A stretch of DNA of 64,000 nucleotides from Pseudarthrobacter sp. NS4 (GTDB lineage Bacteria > Actinomycetota > Actinomycetes > Actinomycetales > Micrococcaceae). The stretch is taken from contig NZ_CP103288.1 of NCBI RefSeq assembly GCF_024758005.1, positions 248,001-312,000 of the forward strand. Reading direction: 5' to 3'. This document shows positions 17,415 to 25,859 of this stretch, piece after piece. Position 1 is the first letter of the stretch; every line of letters begins with the position of its first letter. Under the pieces are notes generated by a model. The model was not told the origin of the DNA, searched no databases, and worked only from the letters and a program-made list of their open reading frames with translations. The position numbers and the translations under genes were made by a program.

Positions 17415-18014
17415 ATGAGCGCAGAACTTGCCCAGGGCATCGACCGTTTCACCGTGACACAGAAGCTCACCCTGATGGTGAACCGGTACGACATACGTTC
17501 CGTGACCGGAGACGGGCAACCTGGGCACCTGCTCGCCGTCGCCCAGCAGAAGCGGGCCGCTTTCAAGGAGCAAGTGACCTTCTACCAGGACGAGTCAAGG
17601 ACCATACCGCTTTTCTTCTTCAAGGCGCGGCAACGCCTCGACCTCGGCGCGACGTACGACGTGCTGGACCCTAATGGACAACCGATCGGCAGCTTCCGAA
17701 AAGACTTTGGCAAGTCCCTATTGCGATCGACCTGGCACCTCGAAGCGTCCGGGCTCAAAGTCACCGGAAGCGAACGCAGCCTCGGCGTGGCCATCGGCCG
17801 GCGCATATGGGAAGCGACACCTCTGGGCGACGCCATCCCTTCGCCCTTCCGCTTCCACTTCGACTTTGTCGACTCGAACGGAGAAGTGCTCATGACATCA
17901 GAACGGGGACGGTCCCTTCGCGACCGATACCTCATCACCCTCCCAGGCGCACGACTCGATGGCCGGGTTGCGGCGGCGATGGCAGTGGCGTTGGATGCTC
18001 TCCAGTCCCGCTAG
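17415..18014 (+). CDS. LURP-one / scramblase-like (tubby C-terminal fold) protein
   Basis: 199 residues with the pattern of the LURP-one-related / bacterial YxjI family: N-terminal FTVTQKLTLMVNRYDI, a repeated beta-strand arrangement, and LGATYDVLDPNGQPIGSFRK in the middle. The family has the tubby C-terminal beta-barrel fold related to phospholipid scramblases. Its bacterial function is not settled. Length is normal. It is isolated between decayed remnants. Confidence 0.78.
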   Translation: MSAELAQGIDRFTVTQKLTLMVNRYDIRSVTGDGQPGHLLAVAQQKRAAFKEQVTFYQDESRTIPLFFFKARQRLDLGATYDVLDPNGQPIGSFRKDFGKSLLRSTWHLEASGLKVTGSERSLGVAIGRRIWEATPLGDAIPSPFRFHFDFVDSNGEVLMTSERGRSLRDRYLITLPGARLDGRVAAAMAVALDALQSR

Positions 18015-18128
18015 AGCCGTCAAAACGATAGGAGACGCTATGTCGCCCTTCAGGGGTGGCGGAAGCTGTCATCGATCAGGAGATTTGGTCGACTGAAGCT
18101 TCGTGGGGGAGGCTGCGCCTTATGGGGA

Positions 18129-18290
18129 TCAATCAGTCTTGGTCAGGCCCGTCATTTCGGCACTGACTTTCCATAGGTGTGCCTCCGTGGCCCGGTCGTA
18201 ACTGGCCTTCGAGGATCGGCGGGGCTTGCGTTGGGCGAAGAAGCGTCCATTGACGTCGCTGAGGTCAGGTGCCGAGGCCAGATAGATCAT
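18129..18290 (-). pseudogene. C-terminal remnant of a short-chain dehydrogenase
   Basis: A 53-codon minus-strand frame from ATG 18290 encodes MIYLASAPDLSDVNGRFFAQ, then RKPRRSSKASYDRATEAHLW and a short tail. This matches the C-terminus of retinol-dehydrogenase-like SDR proteins (VxYLAS...GxFF...KPxxSSxxSYD...LW). The Rossmann and YxxxK parts are missing. It ends right beside the operator of the hydrolase/TetR operon, so the deletion may have removed a gene once divergent from the hydrolase. Confidence 0.65.
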
Positions 18291-18316
18291 GGTTGCTGGC
18301 GCACCTCTTGACGCAC

Positions 18317-18356
18317 AAAACTAATAGGGTTAGTTTTGTCCTAATCCTGTTAGTTT
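18317..18356. promoter_or_regulatory. Palindromic operator upstream of the hydrolase/TetR pair
   Basis: Perfect inverted repeat AAAACTAA (18317-18324) / TTAGTTTT (18330-18337) around TAGGG. A second, partial copy follows: CTAA TCCTG TTAGTTT (18341-18356). It sits 25 bp before the hydrolase start and is the probable binding site of the TetR regulator encoded in the same operon (autoregulation, inferred). Confidence 0.65.
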
Positions 18357-18380
18357 GGCTGAGGGCGAACGGAGGACTCA

Positions 18381-19217
18381 ATGGTGGAGCGGGCAATTCT
18401 GGACTATGGCGGCAACGTGCAGTTCCTTGGGGTGGGCGAGGGTCGGGTGGCCTATGAGGTGCGGGGCGAAGGTCCTCTTGTTCTCTGCGTTCCCGGGATG
18501 GGCGACCTTGGACGGGTCTACCGCTTCCTCACCCCGGACCTGGTCGGGGCAGGGTTCCGTGTTGCCGTTATAGATCTGCGTGGGCACGGCGCCAGTGATG
18601 CCACCTTCAGCAAATACGACGATGTTGCCACCGGACAGGACATATTGGCCCTGGTTGAGCACTTAGGGGCTCCGGCGCGAGTGATTGGAAATTCGATGGG
18701 TGCCGGTTCTGCCGTGTGGGCAGCAGCGGAACGGCCGGATCTGGTCGAGCGGCTGGTGCTGATTGGCCCCTTTGTCCGGGACATACCCATGAAGCCCGTG
18801 CAGCGGCTGCTGTTCCGGCTTGCGTTGTTAAGACCGTGGGGGCGGCGGGTGTGGCGGGCCTATTTCCCCGCCTTTTATCCGGGCCGGAAGCCGGCTGATT
18901 TCCAGGAGCACCTGGCCGCCATCGACGCCAGCCTGCGCCGACCCGCATACTGGCGGGCGTTCGTGAAAACAACCCGCACCACCCATGCCCCCGCGGAGGC
19001 CCGGCTCACCGCAGTACAGGCCCCGTCTCTGGTGATTATGGGGGAGAAGGACCCTGACTTTCCGGACCCGGTGGCGGAAGCTGAACTGATCGCGGGCAGG
19101 CTTGATGGCCAGGTGATGATGGTCCCCGGTACCGGACACTATCCTCAGGCACAGGATGCAGACGCCGTTTCACCTTCTGTCATTTCCTTTTTGCAGGGCC
19201 GTCGGACCAGTGCCTAG
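18381..19217 (+). CDS. Alpha/beta hydrolase
   Basis: 278-residue alpha/beta-hydrolase fold enzyme. The oxyanion region is VPGMGDLGR, the nucleophile elbow GNSMGAG has Ser105, an acid residue is in GEKDPDFP, and the catalytic His is in GTGHYPQ near 256. Substrate unknown; family members include esterases and haloalkane/epoxide-type hydrolases. It overlaps the following TetR gene by 8 bp, so the regulator and the enzyme are made together, which suggests control by the enzyme's substrate. Confidence 0.88.
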   Translation: MVERAILDYGGNVQFLGVGEGRVAYEVRGEGPLVLCVPGMGDLGRVYRFLTPDLVGAGFRVAVIDLRGHGASDATFSKYDDVATGQDILALVEHLGAPARVIGNSMGAGSAVWAAAERPDLVERLVLIGPFVRDIPMKPVQRLLFRLALLRPWGRRVWRAYFPAFYPGRKPADFQEHLAAIDASLRRPAYWRAFVKTTRTTHAPAEARLTAVQAPSLVIMGEKDPDFPDPVAEAELIAGRLDGQVMMVPGTGHYPQAQDADAVSPSVISFLQGRRTSA

Positions 19218-19803
19218 GGCTGGACTGGACCGGTCACGGGTAGTCGCGGCGGCCGCAGTTGTGGCTGATGACGCCGGGTTTGAGCGGTTTACCTTGGCCA
19301 TGGTCGCTAAAAGCCTTGGCGTCCGCCTGCCAAGCCTCTACAACCACATCGAAAGCCTGGAGGCTCTCCGGGGCGAGATCGCCATCCAGGCTATGAATGA
19401 ACTGGCCGGCGTTCTGTCATCGGCTGCGGCTGGCCGTTCCCGCGGTGAGGCCCTCCACGCCGTCGCCCACGCCTACCGGGAGTACGCACTGAAATGCCCT
19501 GGCCGGTACTCGGCAACGATCCGTGCCCCGATTCCGGATGACGCAAAGCATAATGCCGCAGCGTCGGCCGTGCTGGATGTCATGCTCGCCGTCCTCCGGG
19601 GATACAACCTTGAAGGCGACGATGCCGTTGACGCCATCCGGGCAATCCGTGCAGCAATGCACGGCTGGGCTGAACTCGAAAAAGGAGGAGCTTTCGGAAT
19701 GCCGCAGGACGTAAACCGCAGCTACCAGCGACTCATCACCGGCATCCACGCAACACTGTCCCTTCATGACAGGTCGCGGCCGGCCGAGCCGTTGTCTGTT
19801 TAG
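19210..19803 (+). CDS. TetR-family regulator with WHG-type C-terminal domain
   Basis: 197 residues from GTG 19210, which overlaps the hydrolase stop region; longer starts would lie deep inside that gene. The N-terminal HTH reads LAMVAKSLGVRLPSLYNHIE. The C-terminal half contains RAAMHGWAELEKGGAFGM, the pattern of the TetR WHG/TetR_C_33 domain. It presumably represses its own operon through the palindrome at 18317. Length is normal. Confidence 0.88.
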   Translation: MPRAGLDRSRVVAAAAVVADDAGFERFTLAMVAKSLGVRLPSLYNHIESLEALRGEIAIQAMNELAGVLSSAAAGRSRGEALHAVAHAYREYALKCPGRYSATIRAPIPDDAKHNAAASAVLDVMLAVLRGYNLEGDDAVDAIRAIRAAMHGWAELEKGGAFGMPQDVNRSYQRLITGIHATLSLHDRSRPAEPLSV

Positions 19804-19839
19804 CAGCACGCCACCCTGAGAACATGAAGGAGAGCACAT

Positions 19840-19989
19840 ATGAACACCTCCGCACGCATACGGCGCTGGACTGCCGGTGCAGCGCTGGTAGGGGCCTGGC
19901 AGGGTTATTGGATCGCATACGCTACTGCCGGGTTGAGTTCTCGGCGCATCGCAGATGAAAGTCAGGACCTACAGTTCGGGTGCGTCTAG
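19840..19989 (+). CDS. Small hypothetical ORF ending at the IS insertion point
   Basis: 49 codons from ATG 19840 behind a good AAGGAGA site; begins MNTSARIRRWTAGAALVGAW. The stop TAG (19987-19989) lies inside the IS target duplication TCTAGT, so it existed before the insertion and the IS did not create it. It may be a truncated N-terminal gene piece; no family recognised. Confidence 0.35.
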   Translation: MNTSARIRRWTAGAALVGAWQGYWIAYATAGLSSRRIADESQDLQFGCV

Positions 19990-19990
19990 T

Positions 19991-21063
19991 TGTATTGACC
20001 ATGGACGTTAGTGACGGTCGGCGTGGTTTGGTGACATGAAGAAGACCTCCGGGTGGAGTGGGGCTTGTCTAGAGTCCAATTCCACGCACGGAGGTCTTCA
20101 TGTCCCACCCTAACGCTCTTCTGACCCCTCGTGGCCGGCTGCAGCTCGCGCAATGTGTCGTTGACCAGTGTTGGAGTCTTCGCCGGGCTGCAGAGCGGTT
20201 CCAGGTCTCGGTTCCCACTGCGGCTCGTTGGGCACAGCGCTACCGCTTACACGGTCCGGCTGGGATGGAGGACCGTTCCAGCCGCCCGCACTCTTCTCCC
20301 CGGCGGACGGCAACGCGTACTGAGCGGAGGATCATCGCTGTGCGTGTGAACCGGCGGTGGGGCCCTGCCAGGATCGGATACCTGCTGGGCATCCACCCCT
20401 CCACCGTGCACCGTGTGCTGTCCCGCTACCGGCTGGCAAGACTGACCTGGCTGGACCGTGGCACCGGGAGGGTGATCCGCCGCTACGAACACGACAGGCC
20501 CGGGGACCTGGTCCATGTCGACATCAAAAAGCTTGGCCGGATCCCGGACGGCGGCGGGCACAGGGTTCTGGGCAGGGTCGCTGGCTGGAAGAACAAGACA
20601 GGCAGCACGGCCAACCGCAGGCCCGGCTACCACTATCTCCATAACGCTGTTGATGACCATTCACGCCTTGCGTACACCGAAATCCTGGGAGACGAGACAA
20701 AGGAAACGGCAGCAGCCTTCTGGCAGCGCGCCAACGCCTGGTTCCGGGCCCAAGGGATCACTGACCAGCGGGTCCTGACGGACAACGAAAACTGCTACCG
20801 GTCCAGGGCCTTCGCTCAAACCCTGGGCCCGGACATCAAGCACAAACGCACTCGCCCCTACCGCCCACAAACGAACGGCAAGATCGAACGGTTCAACCGC
20901 ACGATGCTCGAGGAATGGGCCTACACCCGGCCCTACCGCTCGGAGGCCGAGCGTGTTGCCGCTTTCCCCGACTGGCTCCATGCTTACAATCACCACCGAG
21001 CCCACACTGCACTCAAAGGTCAGACGCCGGCCAGCCGCGTCACCAACCTCTCAGGTCAATACA
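19991..21063 (+). mobile_element. Intact IS481-family insertion sequence
   Basis: 1073-bp element with perfect 10-bp terminal inverted repeats TGTATTGACC (19991-20000) and GGTCAATACA (21054-21063). It is flanked by 6-bp direct repeats TCTAGT (19985-19990 and 21064-21069). The duplication fits the NCTAGN target known for IS481. It carries one transposase gene, and the element looks recent and complete. It sits between the TetR operon and the P450 gene and interrupts no recognisable gene. Confidence 0.93.
20041..20099 (+). promoter_or_regulatory. Long hairpin covering the transposase ribosome-binding site
   Basis: Perfect 11-bp inverted repeat GAAGACCTCCG (20041-20051) / CGGAGGTCTTC (20089-20099) ends one base before the transposase ATG at 20100 and contains the GGAGG ribosome-binding site. 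In a read-through transcript the stem would hide the site, a known way for IS elements to avoid activation by outside promoters. The same arrangement occurs at the remnant near 31162. Confidence 0.7.
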
Positions 21064-21068
21064 TCTAG
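20100..21068 (+). CDS. IS481-family transposase
   Basis: 322 residues. An N-terminal helix-turn-helix region (SLRRAAERFQVSVPTAARWA) is followed by a second HTH/linker and the DDE integrase core: D in DLVHVDIKK, D in VLTDNENCYRS, and E in RPYRPQTNGKIERFNRTMLEEW. All catalytic residues are present, so it should be active. The final Ile codon and the TAG stop lie at 21063-21068, meaning the stop comes from the target duplication outside the element. Confidence 0.95.
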   Translation: MSHPNALLTPRGRLQLAQCVVDQCWSLRRAAERFQVSVPTAARWAQRYRLHGPAGMEDRSSRPHSSPRRTATRTERRIIAVRVNRRWGPARIGYLLGIHPSTVHRVLSRYRLARLTWLDRGTGRVIRRYEHDRPGDLVHVDIKKLGRIPDGGGHRVLGRVAGWKNKTGSTANRRPGYHYLHNAVDDHSRLAYTEILGDETKETAAAFWQRANAWFRAQGITDQRVLTDNENCYRSRAFAQTLGPDIKHKRTRPYRPQTNGKIERFNRTMLEEWAYTRPYRSEAERVAAFPDWLHAYNHHRAHTALKGQTPASRVTNLSGQYI

Positions 21069-21216
21069 TTGGGGTGTTCCTTAACTGGACGTACGTACAT
21101 ACGGAACGCGAGCTGGGTTTCCGGAAATGGCGACTCCCGCTACCTACCGTGCCGCGTTCGCCACAACTTTGTCAGACCGTGGGCTGACTTGGAAGCGGTA
21201 TTTGCAGCACCTGGAG

Positions 21217-22437
21217 TTAGCGTATGGCCTTCGTCACGGAGACTGTGCGCGGAGCTTGGAATGACAGCAAATGGATCCACTCGGGCTCGCGGTCGTGTAG
21301 TTGGATCAAGGGGAGAGTTGTGGCCGTTTCCTGAACTATGACGGTGGCCTCCAGTTCTGCGAGCTTGGCGCCGAGGCAGCGGTGGATGCCGGCGCCGAAA
21401 ACCAGGCTGAAATTGGTTGCTTGTTTATTCTGGTCAGTCTGCCAAGGTGGCAATGGGCTCTCAGGTGAAGCTGGTGAGGTGATGGGGTTGCCGCTTAGCT
21501 CAAGGAGAATCTCAGTCCCGGCCGCGACGGTTTCGTCACCGAGGTTCGTGTCTTGGGCTGCGACCCGGCGCCAGGTGGGTACGGATGATTCGCTCACAAG
21601 GACGTGCCGGACGGCCGCGTTAGAGCCTGCGTGGGATGCGGCGTCATCCCAGACGAAGGGGGTGGATCCCTCCAGGAGGCGGAACAGGGTGGTGCTTATC
21701 AGCTGGGTGGTTGTTTCCTGTCCGGCGATGAGCAGGAAGTAGCCGAGTGAGCAGATTTCGGGAGTGGACAGTCCGTGTTCGGCTAGGGATTTGAACAGGT
21801 TGCGCCCGGCGGATTTGCTGGATTCTGCAACCAGCTGCCGGATCCAGACATAAAAGCCGGCGGCACTGTGGGCGAGTTCCAGTTGCCTGCTTTCATCGGG
21901 CCAGCCCCAAAACAGCTCCATGGAATCGCGGCCCCACTGCTTGAGATCAGGAAGATCTTGTACGGGCAGCCCGAGGAGTTCGAGCATCACCACTGCCGGT
22001 GGAAAGGCGGCCACGGCCTGCACAAGGTCTGCTGACCCGAAAGACTCGAGCTGGTCAGCGGCGGTCCGGGCCGCTTCCTGTGCCAGTTCGCGGATCCGCG
22101 GCTCCATGGCAGCCACTGTTGCCGGTGTAAAGAAGCCAGCCACCACCTTCCGAATACCGGCATGCGTTGCGGTGTCGTTGCTGGCCAGGACGGGGGGCAA
22201 GGCAAAACGGACTCCCTGCAGCACGCGCAAGGCAGGCCCGTCCAGCGGGGTCACCGCAATCAGCGCATTTGCTGGGCTGAAATCGGACGGCCGCTGTAAC
22301 ACGTCACGGACGGCAGCCGGGTTTCGCACCACCAGGTATGGGCAACGGCTCGATTCGTCGGCTGGCGTCAGCCGGGAACCTTCCGCCTTTGTCCTTGCGG
22401 CACCCGCGGCTGCCGCCGCCATCGACGCCGGGGTCAT
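21217..22437 (-). CDS. Cytochrome P450 closing the biotin operon
   Basis: 406 residues. The heme-ligand motif FGAGIHRCLG (Cys354) and the I-helix AGQETT (about 238-243) are intact. The K-helix ExxR motif is missing: where AVEEVLR-type sequence is expected the protein has AVRHVLVSESSVPTWRRV. The usual NRDP-type region is also altered. It is translationally coupled to bioD by an ATGA overlap. Bacillus BioI is a P450 that cleaves acyl-ACP to pimeloyl-ACP for biotin, so a pimelate-supplying role is a reasonable inference, but the missing ExxR and low visible similarity leave this open. Confidence 0.85.
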   Translation of the reverse strand: MTPASMAAAAAGAARTKAEGSRLTPADESSRCPYLVVRNPAAVRDVLQRPSDFSPANALIAVTPLDGPALRVLQGVRFALPPVLASNDTATHAGIRKVVAGFFTPATVAAMEPRIRELAQEAARTAADQLESFGSADLVQAVAAFPPAVVMLELLGLPVQDLPDLKQWGRDSMELFWGWPDESRQLELAHSAAGFYVWIRQLVAESSKSAGRNLFKSLAEHGLSTPEICSLGYFLLIAGQETTTQLISTTLFRLLEGSTPFVWDDAASHAGSNAAVRHVLVSESSVPTWRRVAAQDTNLGDETVAAGTEILLELSGNPITSPASPESPLPPWQTDQNKQATNFSLVFGAGIHRCLGAKLAELEATVIVQETATTLPLIQLHDREPEWIHLLSFQAPRTVSVTKAIR

Positions 22438-23111
22438 GCCGACAGTCCATTCAGCCAGGCAGCTGCGCCGGCACGGAAATCCGCGGGGGACAACTCTGAT
22501 GCCCGCTCCGGGAGGGCCCCGAGGAAGGGTACCCGAAGCGATCCAAGCACCTGCCGGTTGCTATGGTGCACCAAGCCTGGAACGCGGGGCCAGCTTCCCA
22601 GCACTACCCCCAGGAGCTGCAGTTTCCGTGCGGCCAGGGCTTCGAGGGTCAGGGCGGTGTGGTTCAGGGTTCCCAGGGTTGGCCGGGCAACGAGAACAAA
22701 CGCCGCCGACAATAGGGATCCGAGGTCGGCCAAGGTGCCGCCCCCGCAATCCAGTTCCACCAGGAGGCCGCCCGCACCCTCAACCAGGACATGCTGGTGC
22801 GAGGCCGCAAGCTCACGGACGCGGTCCGCATGAACGTCCAGATTCGGCAGCCGCTTTCCTTCGGCGGCGGCAGCGGTGGCTGGTGCCAAGGGCTCCTGCA
22901 GGACGACTCCGGTTTCGGCAGTCACCGCACCGGCGAGCCGGACAATTTCAGCCGTGTCGGAGTCACCGTTGGCGGCTCCTGATTGACATGGTTTGTAGAC
23001 CGCAACGCTGCGGCCCGCTGCCTGCAGGACGGCGGCGAGGGCCGCCGTCGTGATTGTCTTTCCGACGCCGGTGTCCGTTCCCGTGATGAGGATGACTGCG
23101 GGCAGATTCAT
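22434..23111 (-). CDS. bioD: Dethiobiotin synthase
   Basis: 225 residues. ATP-dependent closure of the ureido ring of dethiobiotin from diaminopelargonic acid and CO2. Seen: P-loop GTDTGVGKT at about 11-19, the substrate-binding YKPCQSGA segment, and VEGAGGLLVELD, which matches the BioD EGAGG motif. Overlaps bioF upstream and the P450 downstream by ATGA. Length is normal. Confidence 0.95.
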   Translation of the reverse strand: MNLPAVILITGTDTGVGKTITTAALAAVLQAAGRSVAVYKPCQSGAANGDSDTAEIVRLAGAVTAETGVVLQEPLAPATAAAAEGKRLPNLDVHADRVRELAASHQHVLVEGAGGLLVELDCGGGTLADLGSLLSAAFVLVARPTLGTLNHTALTLEALAARKLQLLGVVLGSWPRVPGLVHHSNRQVLGSLRVPFLGALPERASELSPADFRAGAAAWLNGLSA

Positions 23112-24289
23112 ATAAGTTCCTCCAAAATGCCGCGCAGCACGGCGCAGCTGTCTTCGATTTCCTTGGGTTTCAGGGTGGCGCGGGCGGTAAGCCGCAGCCG
23201 CGGGACACCGTCAGGCACCGATGGGGGGCGGAAGCAGCCGATACGGACCCCAGCGTTGCGCGCTGCCGCGGTGGCTGCCAGGGCTGATTCCACGGACGGC
23301 ATTGCGATGCACCGGAGGGCCCCAGCCGTCCGGGCGGATGACGTCGGGCCGTCGCTGGCACGGGCTCCAATGGTCGGTGCGAGCCCTGCCGCCAGAGACG
23401 CTGCGTTGCTGCGGACAGTCTCGGCCCGCCACCCTTCGTCCCTGATGATCCGCACCGCGGCGAGGGCCGCAGCGGCGGAGGCCGGTGCCAGCCCGGTGTC
23501 GAAGATGAAGCTGCGCGCCCGGTTGACCAGGTGCTCCCGCAACAGTCCTGATCCCAGGACAGCCCCGCCCTGGCTCCCCAACGCTTTGGACAGCGTCGCC
23601 GTCACAATCACGTTCGGGTGCCCGGCCAGCAGAGTCCCTGCTACCGAACCGCGGCCCTGGAACTGGCCAGTGCCGGTGACGCCGAGGCTGTGTGCCTCGT
23701 CGATGAGCAGCACCGCGTCGTGTTCCTCGGCCAGGGACAGCAAACCGGCCAGCGGCGCGTCATCGCCCAGGACGCTGTAGATGGACTCGACGACGATCAA
23801 CGCACGCGGCTCGCACCGTCCGGCCAGCAACCGGCCGGCGTCCTGCACGCTGTTGTGGGTGAAAGATTCAACGCGGGAGCGGCTGAGCCGGAAGCCATCG
23901 ATCATCGAGGCATGGCAGTGTTCGTCCGCTACGATCACCGTCCCGGGACCGCCCAAGGCAGTGATCGCACCGATGTTGGCCAGGTAGCCGGAGGAGAACA
24001 CCAGCGCCGTTTCCATCCCGGCCAGTGCTGCCAGCTCCTGTTCGAGGTCCAAGTGCAGCCCGATTGTGCCTGCCACGAGGCGCGAGGACGTGGCGCCGGC
24101 ACCCCATGTCTTTGCGGCATCCGCAGCTGCCCGGGCAACCCGGGGATCCGCCGCAAGGCCGAGGTAGTCGTTGCTGGCGAGGTCGATAAACCTTTCGTCT
24201 GCGGTGCGGGGGAGCGGGCGGCGGACCAGGCCGCGGCGCTCCCGGATGGCGGCCTGCCCCTCAAGCCACTGGGTCATTGACCGGCTCAT
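23108..24289 (-). CDS. bioF: 8-amino-7-oxononanoate synthase
   Basis: 393 residues. PLP-dependent alpha-oxoamine synthase that condenses pimeloyl thioester with alanine. Seen: DLASNDYLGLA near the N-terminus, VVESIYSVLGDDAPL, the DEAHSLG motif, and the PLP lysine in TATLSKALGSQGG (about residue 234). ATGA overlaps join it to bioA and bioD. The order bioA-bioF-bioD follows the pathway partly, and all catalytic motifs are intact. Confidence 0.95.
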   Translation of the reverse strand: MSRSMTQWLEGQAAIRERRGLVRRPLPRTADERFIDLASNDYLGLAADPRVARAAADAAKTWGAGATSSRLVAGTIGLHLDLEQELAALAGMETALVFSSGYLANIGAITALGGPGTVIVADEHCHASMIDGFRLSRSRVESFTHNSVQDAGRLLAGRCEPRALIVVESIYSVLGDDAPLAGLLSLAEEHDAVLLIDEAHSLGVTGTGQFQGRGSVAGTLLAGHPNVIVTATLSKALGSQGGAVLGSGLLREHLVNRARSFIFDTGLAPASAAAALAAVRIIRDEGWRAETVRSNAASLAAGLAPTIGARASDGPTSSARTAGALRCIAMPSVESALAATAAARNAGVRIGCFRPPSVPDGVPRLRLTARATLKPKEIEDSCAVLRGILEELI

Positions 24290-25635
24290 GCCGGACCTCC
24301 GGAACGCGCCGGGACGCGCTCGTGGACTTCGGCAACGGCCGCCGTCATGCCAGCAGCGATCAGGTCAATGTCTTCCAGGGTGCTGATATATGGGGGCATG
24401 GTGTAGACGAGGTTCCGGAACGGTCGCACCCAGACTCCATGCCTGATTGCGGCAGCGGTGACCGCGGCGACGTCCACGGCGTCATGCAGTTCGATGACTC
24501 CGACGGCGCCGATGCTGCGGACTTCCCGCACGGCCGCCAGACCAAGCGCCGGAGCCAGCCCGGCTTCCAGGCGTGCGCCGATGCGGGCCACGTCTGCCCG
24601 CCAACCGCCGCCGGCGATCATGCCCAGGCTCGCGTTGGCCACCACGCATGCCAGCGGGTTGCCCATAAATGTGGGACCGTGCAGCAACATGCCGGCAGAG
24701 CCGTCAGAAACGGTCGCGGCCACATCCGCCGTACAGAGCATGGCAGCCAGGGTCAGGTAGCCGCCCGTAAGGGCCTTACCCACGCACATGATGTCCGGCA
24801 CCACGCGGGCATGATCGGCCGCGAACAGCTCACCGGTACGACCAAAACCGGTGGCAATCTCATCGAAAATGAGCAGCAGCCCAAACCGGTCCGCCACCTT
24901 CCGCAACACCGACAGGCACTCGGCCGGGTACGCGTGCATGCCGCCGGCACCCTGCAGGACCGGTTCAACGATGATCGCGGCGAGCTGTGTGGAATGCGCA
25001 GCCGCAGTCTTCGTCAGCTCGGACGCCCAGGCCTGGATGGATTCGGGAGTTGCTGACGCCGCTGCCGGGGGACGGGGCGCAAAGAAATTCCCGGCGAGCA
25101 GTCCCGGGAACGCTGAATGCATGCCGTCGACGGGATCGCACACGCCCATCGCCGCGAACGTGTCGCCGTGATATCCGCCACGGAGGCTCAGGAACCGTTG
25201 CCGGTGCGGGTGCCCGGAGGCGGTCTGGAACTGCACTGCCAGCTTCAGCGCGACCTCCACGGCAACCGAGCCCGAATCGGCCAGGAACACCCGCTCCAGG
25301 TGCGGCTGCCCGGGCGCTGCCGGAGCCATGTCCACCAAGCGCTCCGCCAGTTCCACCGCGGGGGCGTGCGTCAGGCCGCCGAACATGACGTGGCTGAACT
25401 TCTCCAGTTGCCGCTTCGCCGCGGCGTCCAGCACGGGATTGCGGTAGCCGTGGATCACGGACCACCACGAGGACATTGCATCCACCACTTCGTGGCGCGT
25501 GCCGTCCTCGGCGCGCAGCCGCAGCCGCACGCCGTCGGCCGCCTCCACCTCCCACAACGGAAGGTCTTGTGAGGCGGGAGCGTAGGGATGCCACAACCGC
25601 GCCCGGTCACGCTGGATCAGGCCTCCGCCGATCAT
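24286..25635 (-). CDS. bioA: Adenosylmethionine-8-amino-7-oxononanoate aminotransferase
   Basis: 449 residues from ATG 25635, chosen because it overlaps the bsaP stop by ATGA and starts [20 protein letters not shown], the usual BioA beginning. PLP-dependent class III aminotransferase. Seen: [42 protein letters not shown] and the PLP lysine in GKALTGGY (about 286). It uses S-adenosylmethionine as amino donor to make diaminopelargonic acid. The frame is open upstream over bsaP, but that part is not coding. Confidence 0.95.
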   Translation of the reverse strand: MIGGGLIQRDRARLWHPYAPASQDLPLWEVEAADGVRLRLRAEDGTRHEVVDAMSSWWSVIHGYRNPVLDAAAKRQLEKFSHVMFGGLTHAPAVELAERLVDMAPAAPGQPHLERVFLADSGSVAVEVALKLAVQFQTASGHPHRQRFLSLRGGYHGDTFAAMGVCDPVDGMHSAFPGLLAGNFFAPRPPAAASATPESIQAWASELTKTAAAHSTQLAAIIVEPVLQGAGGMHAYPAECLSVLRKVADRFGLLLIFDEIATGFGRTGELFAADHARVVPDIMCVGKALTGGYLTLAAMLCTADVAATVSDGSAGMLLHGPTFMGNPLACVVANASLGMIAGGGWRADVARIGARLEAGLAPALGLAAVREVRSIGAVGVIELHDAVDVAAVTAAAIRHGVWVRPFRNLVYTMPPYISTLEDIDLIAAGMTAAVAEVHERVPARSGGPA

Positions 25636-25859
25636 GATGCAAGCACCCCATGGCGGGAACACTCGGCCGTCCAGCCCAGCGGGGTCACCTGGACTTTCAT
25701 CCGGCGCCGGCACCTGGCGCAGTACCGTGGCGGCTCCATTGCCAGGCGTTCCCCGCAGCGTTGATGAAGGCCCGACGGCGGGCCGCCGTCGCCGTCGAAC
25801 GCCTCGCCGCAGTGTCCACAAAAGTCCACGGTGGTTGAGCTTGTCCAAACCCCATTCAT
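25632..25859 (-). CDS. bsaP: Biotin synthase auxiliary protein BsaP
   Basis: 75-residue small protein with six cysteines: DFCGHCG, HQRCGE, YCARC and AECSRHG. This is the layout of the actinobacterial BsaP family, an iron-sulfur protein reported to be needed for biotin synthase function in mycobacteria. It lies between bioB and bioA with ATGA overlaps on both sides. I identify it from size, Cys pattern and position. The Fe-S role is established knowledge of the family, not visible here. Confidence 0.85.
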   Translation of the reverse strand: MNGVWTSSTTVDFCGHCGEAFDGDGGPPSGLHQRCGERLAMEPPRYCARCRRRMKVQVTPLGWTAECSRHGVLAS

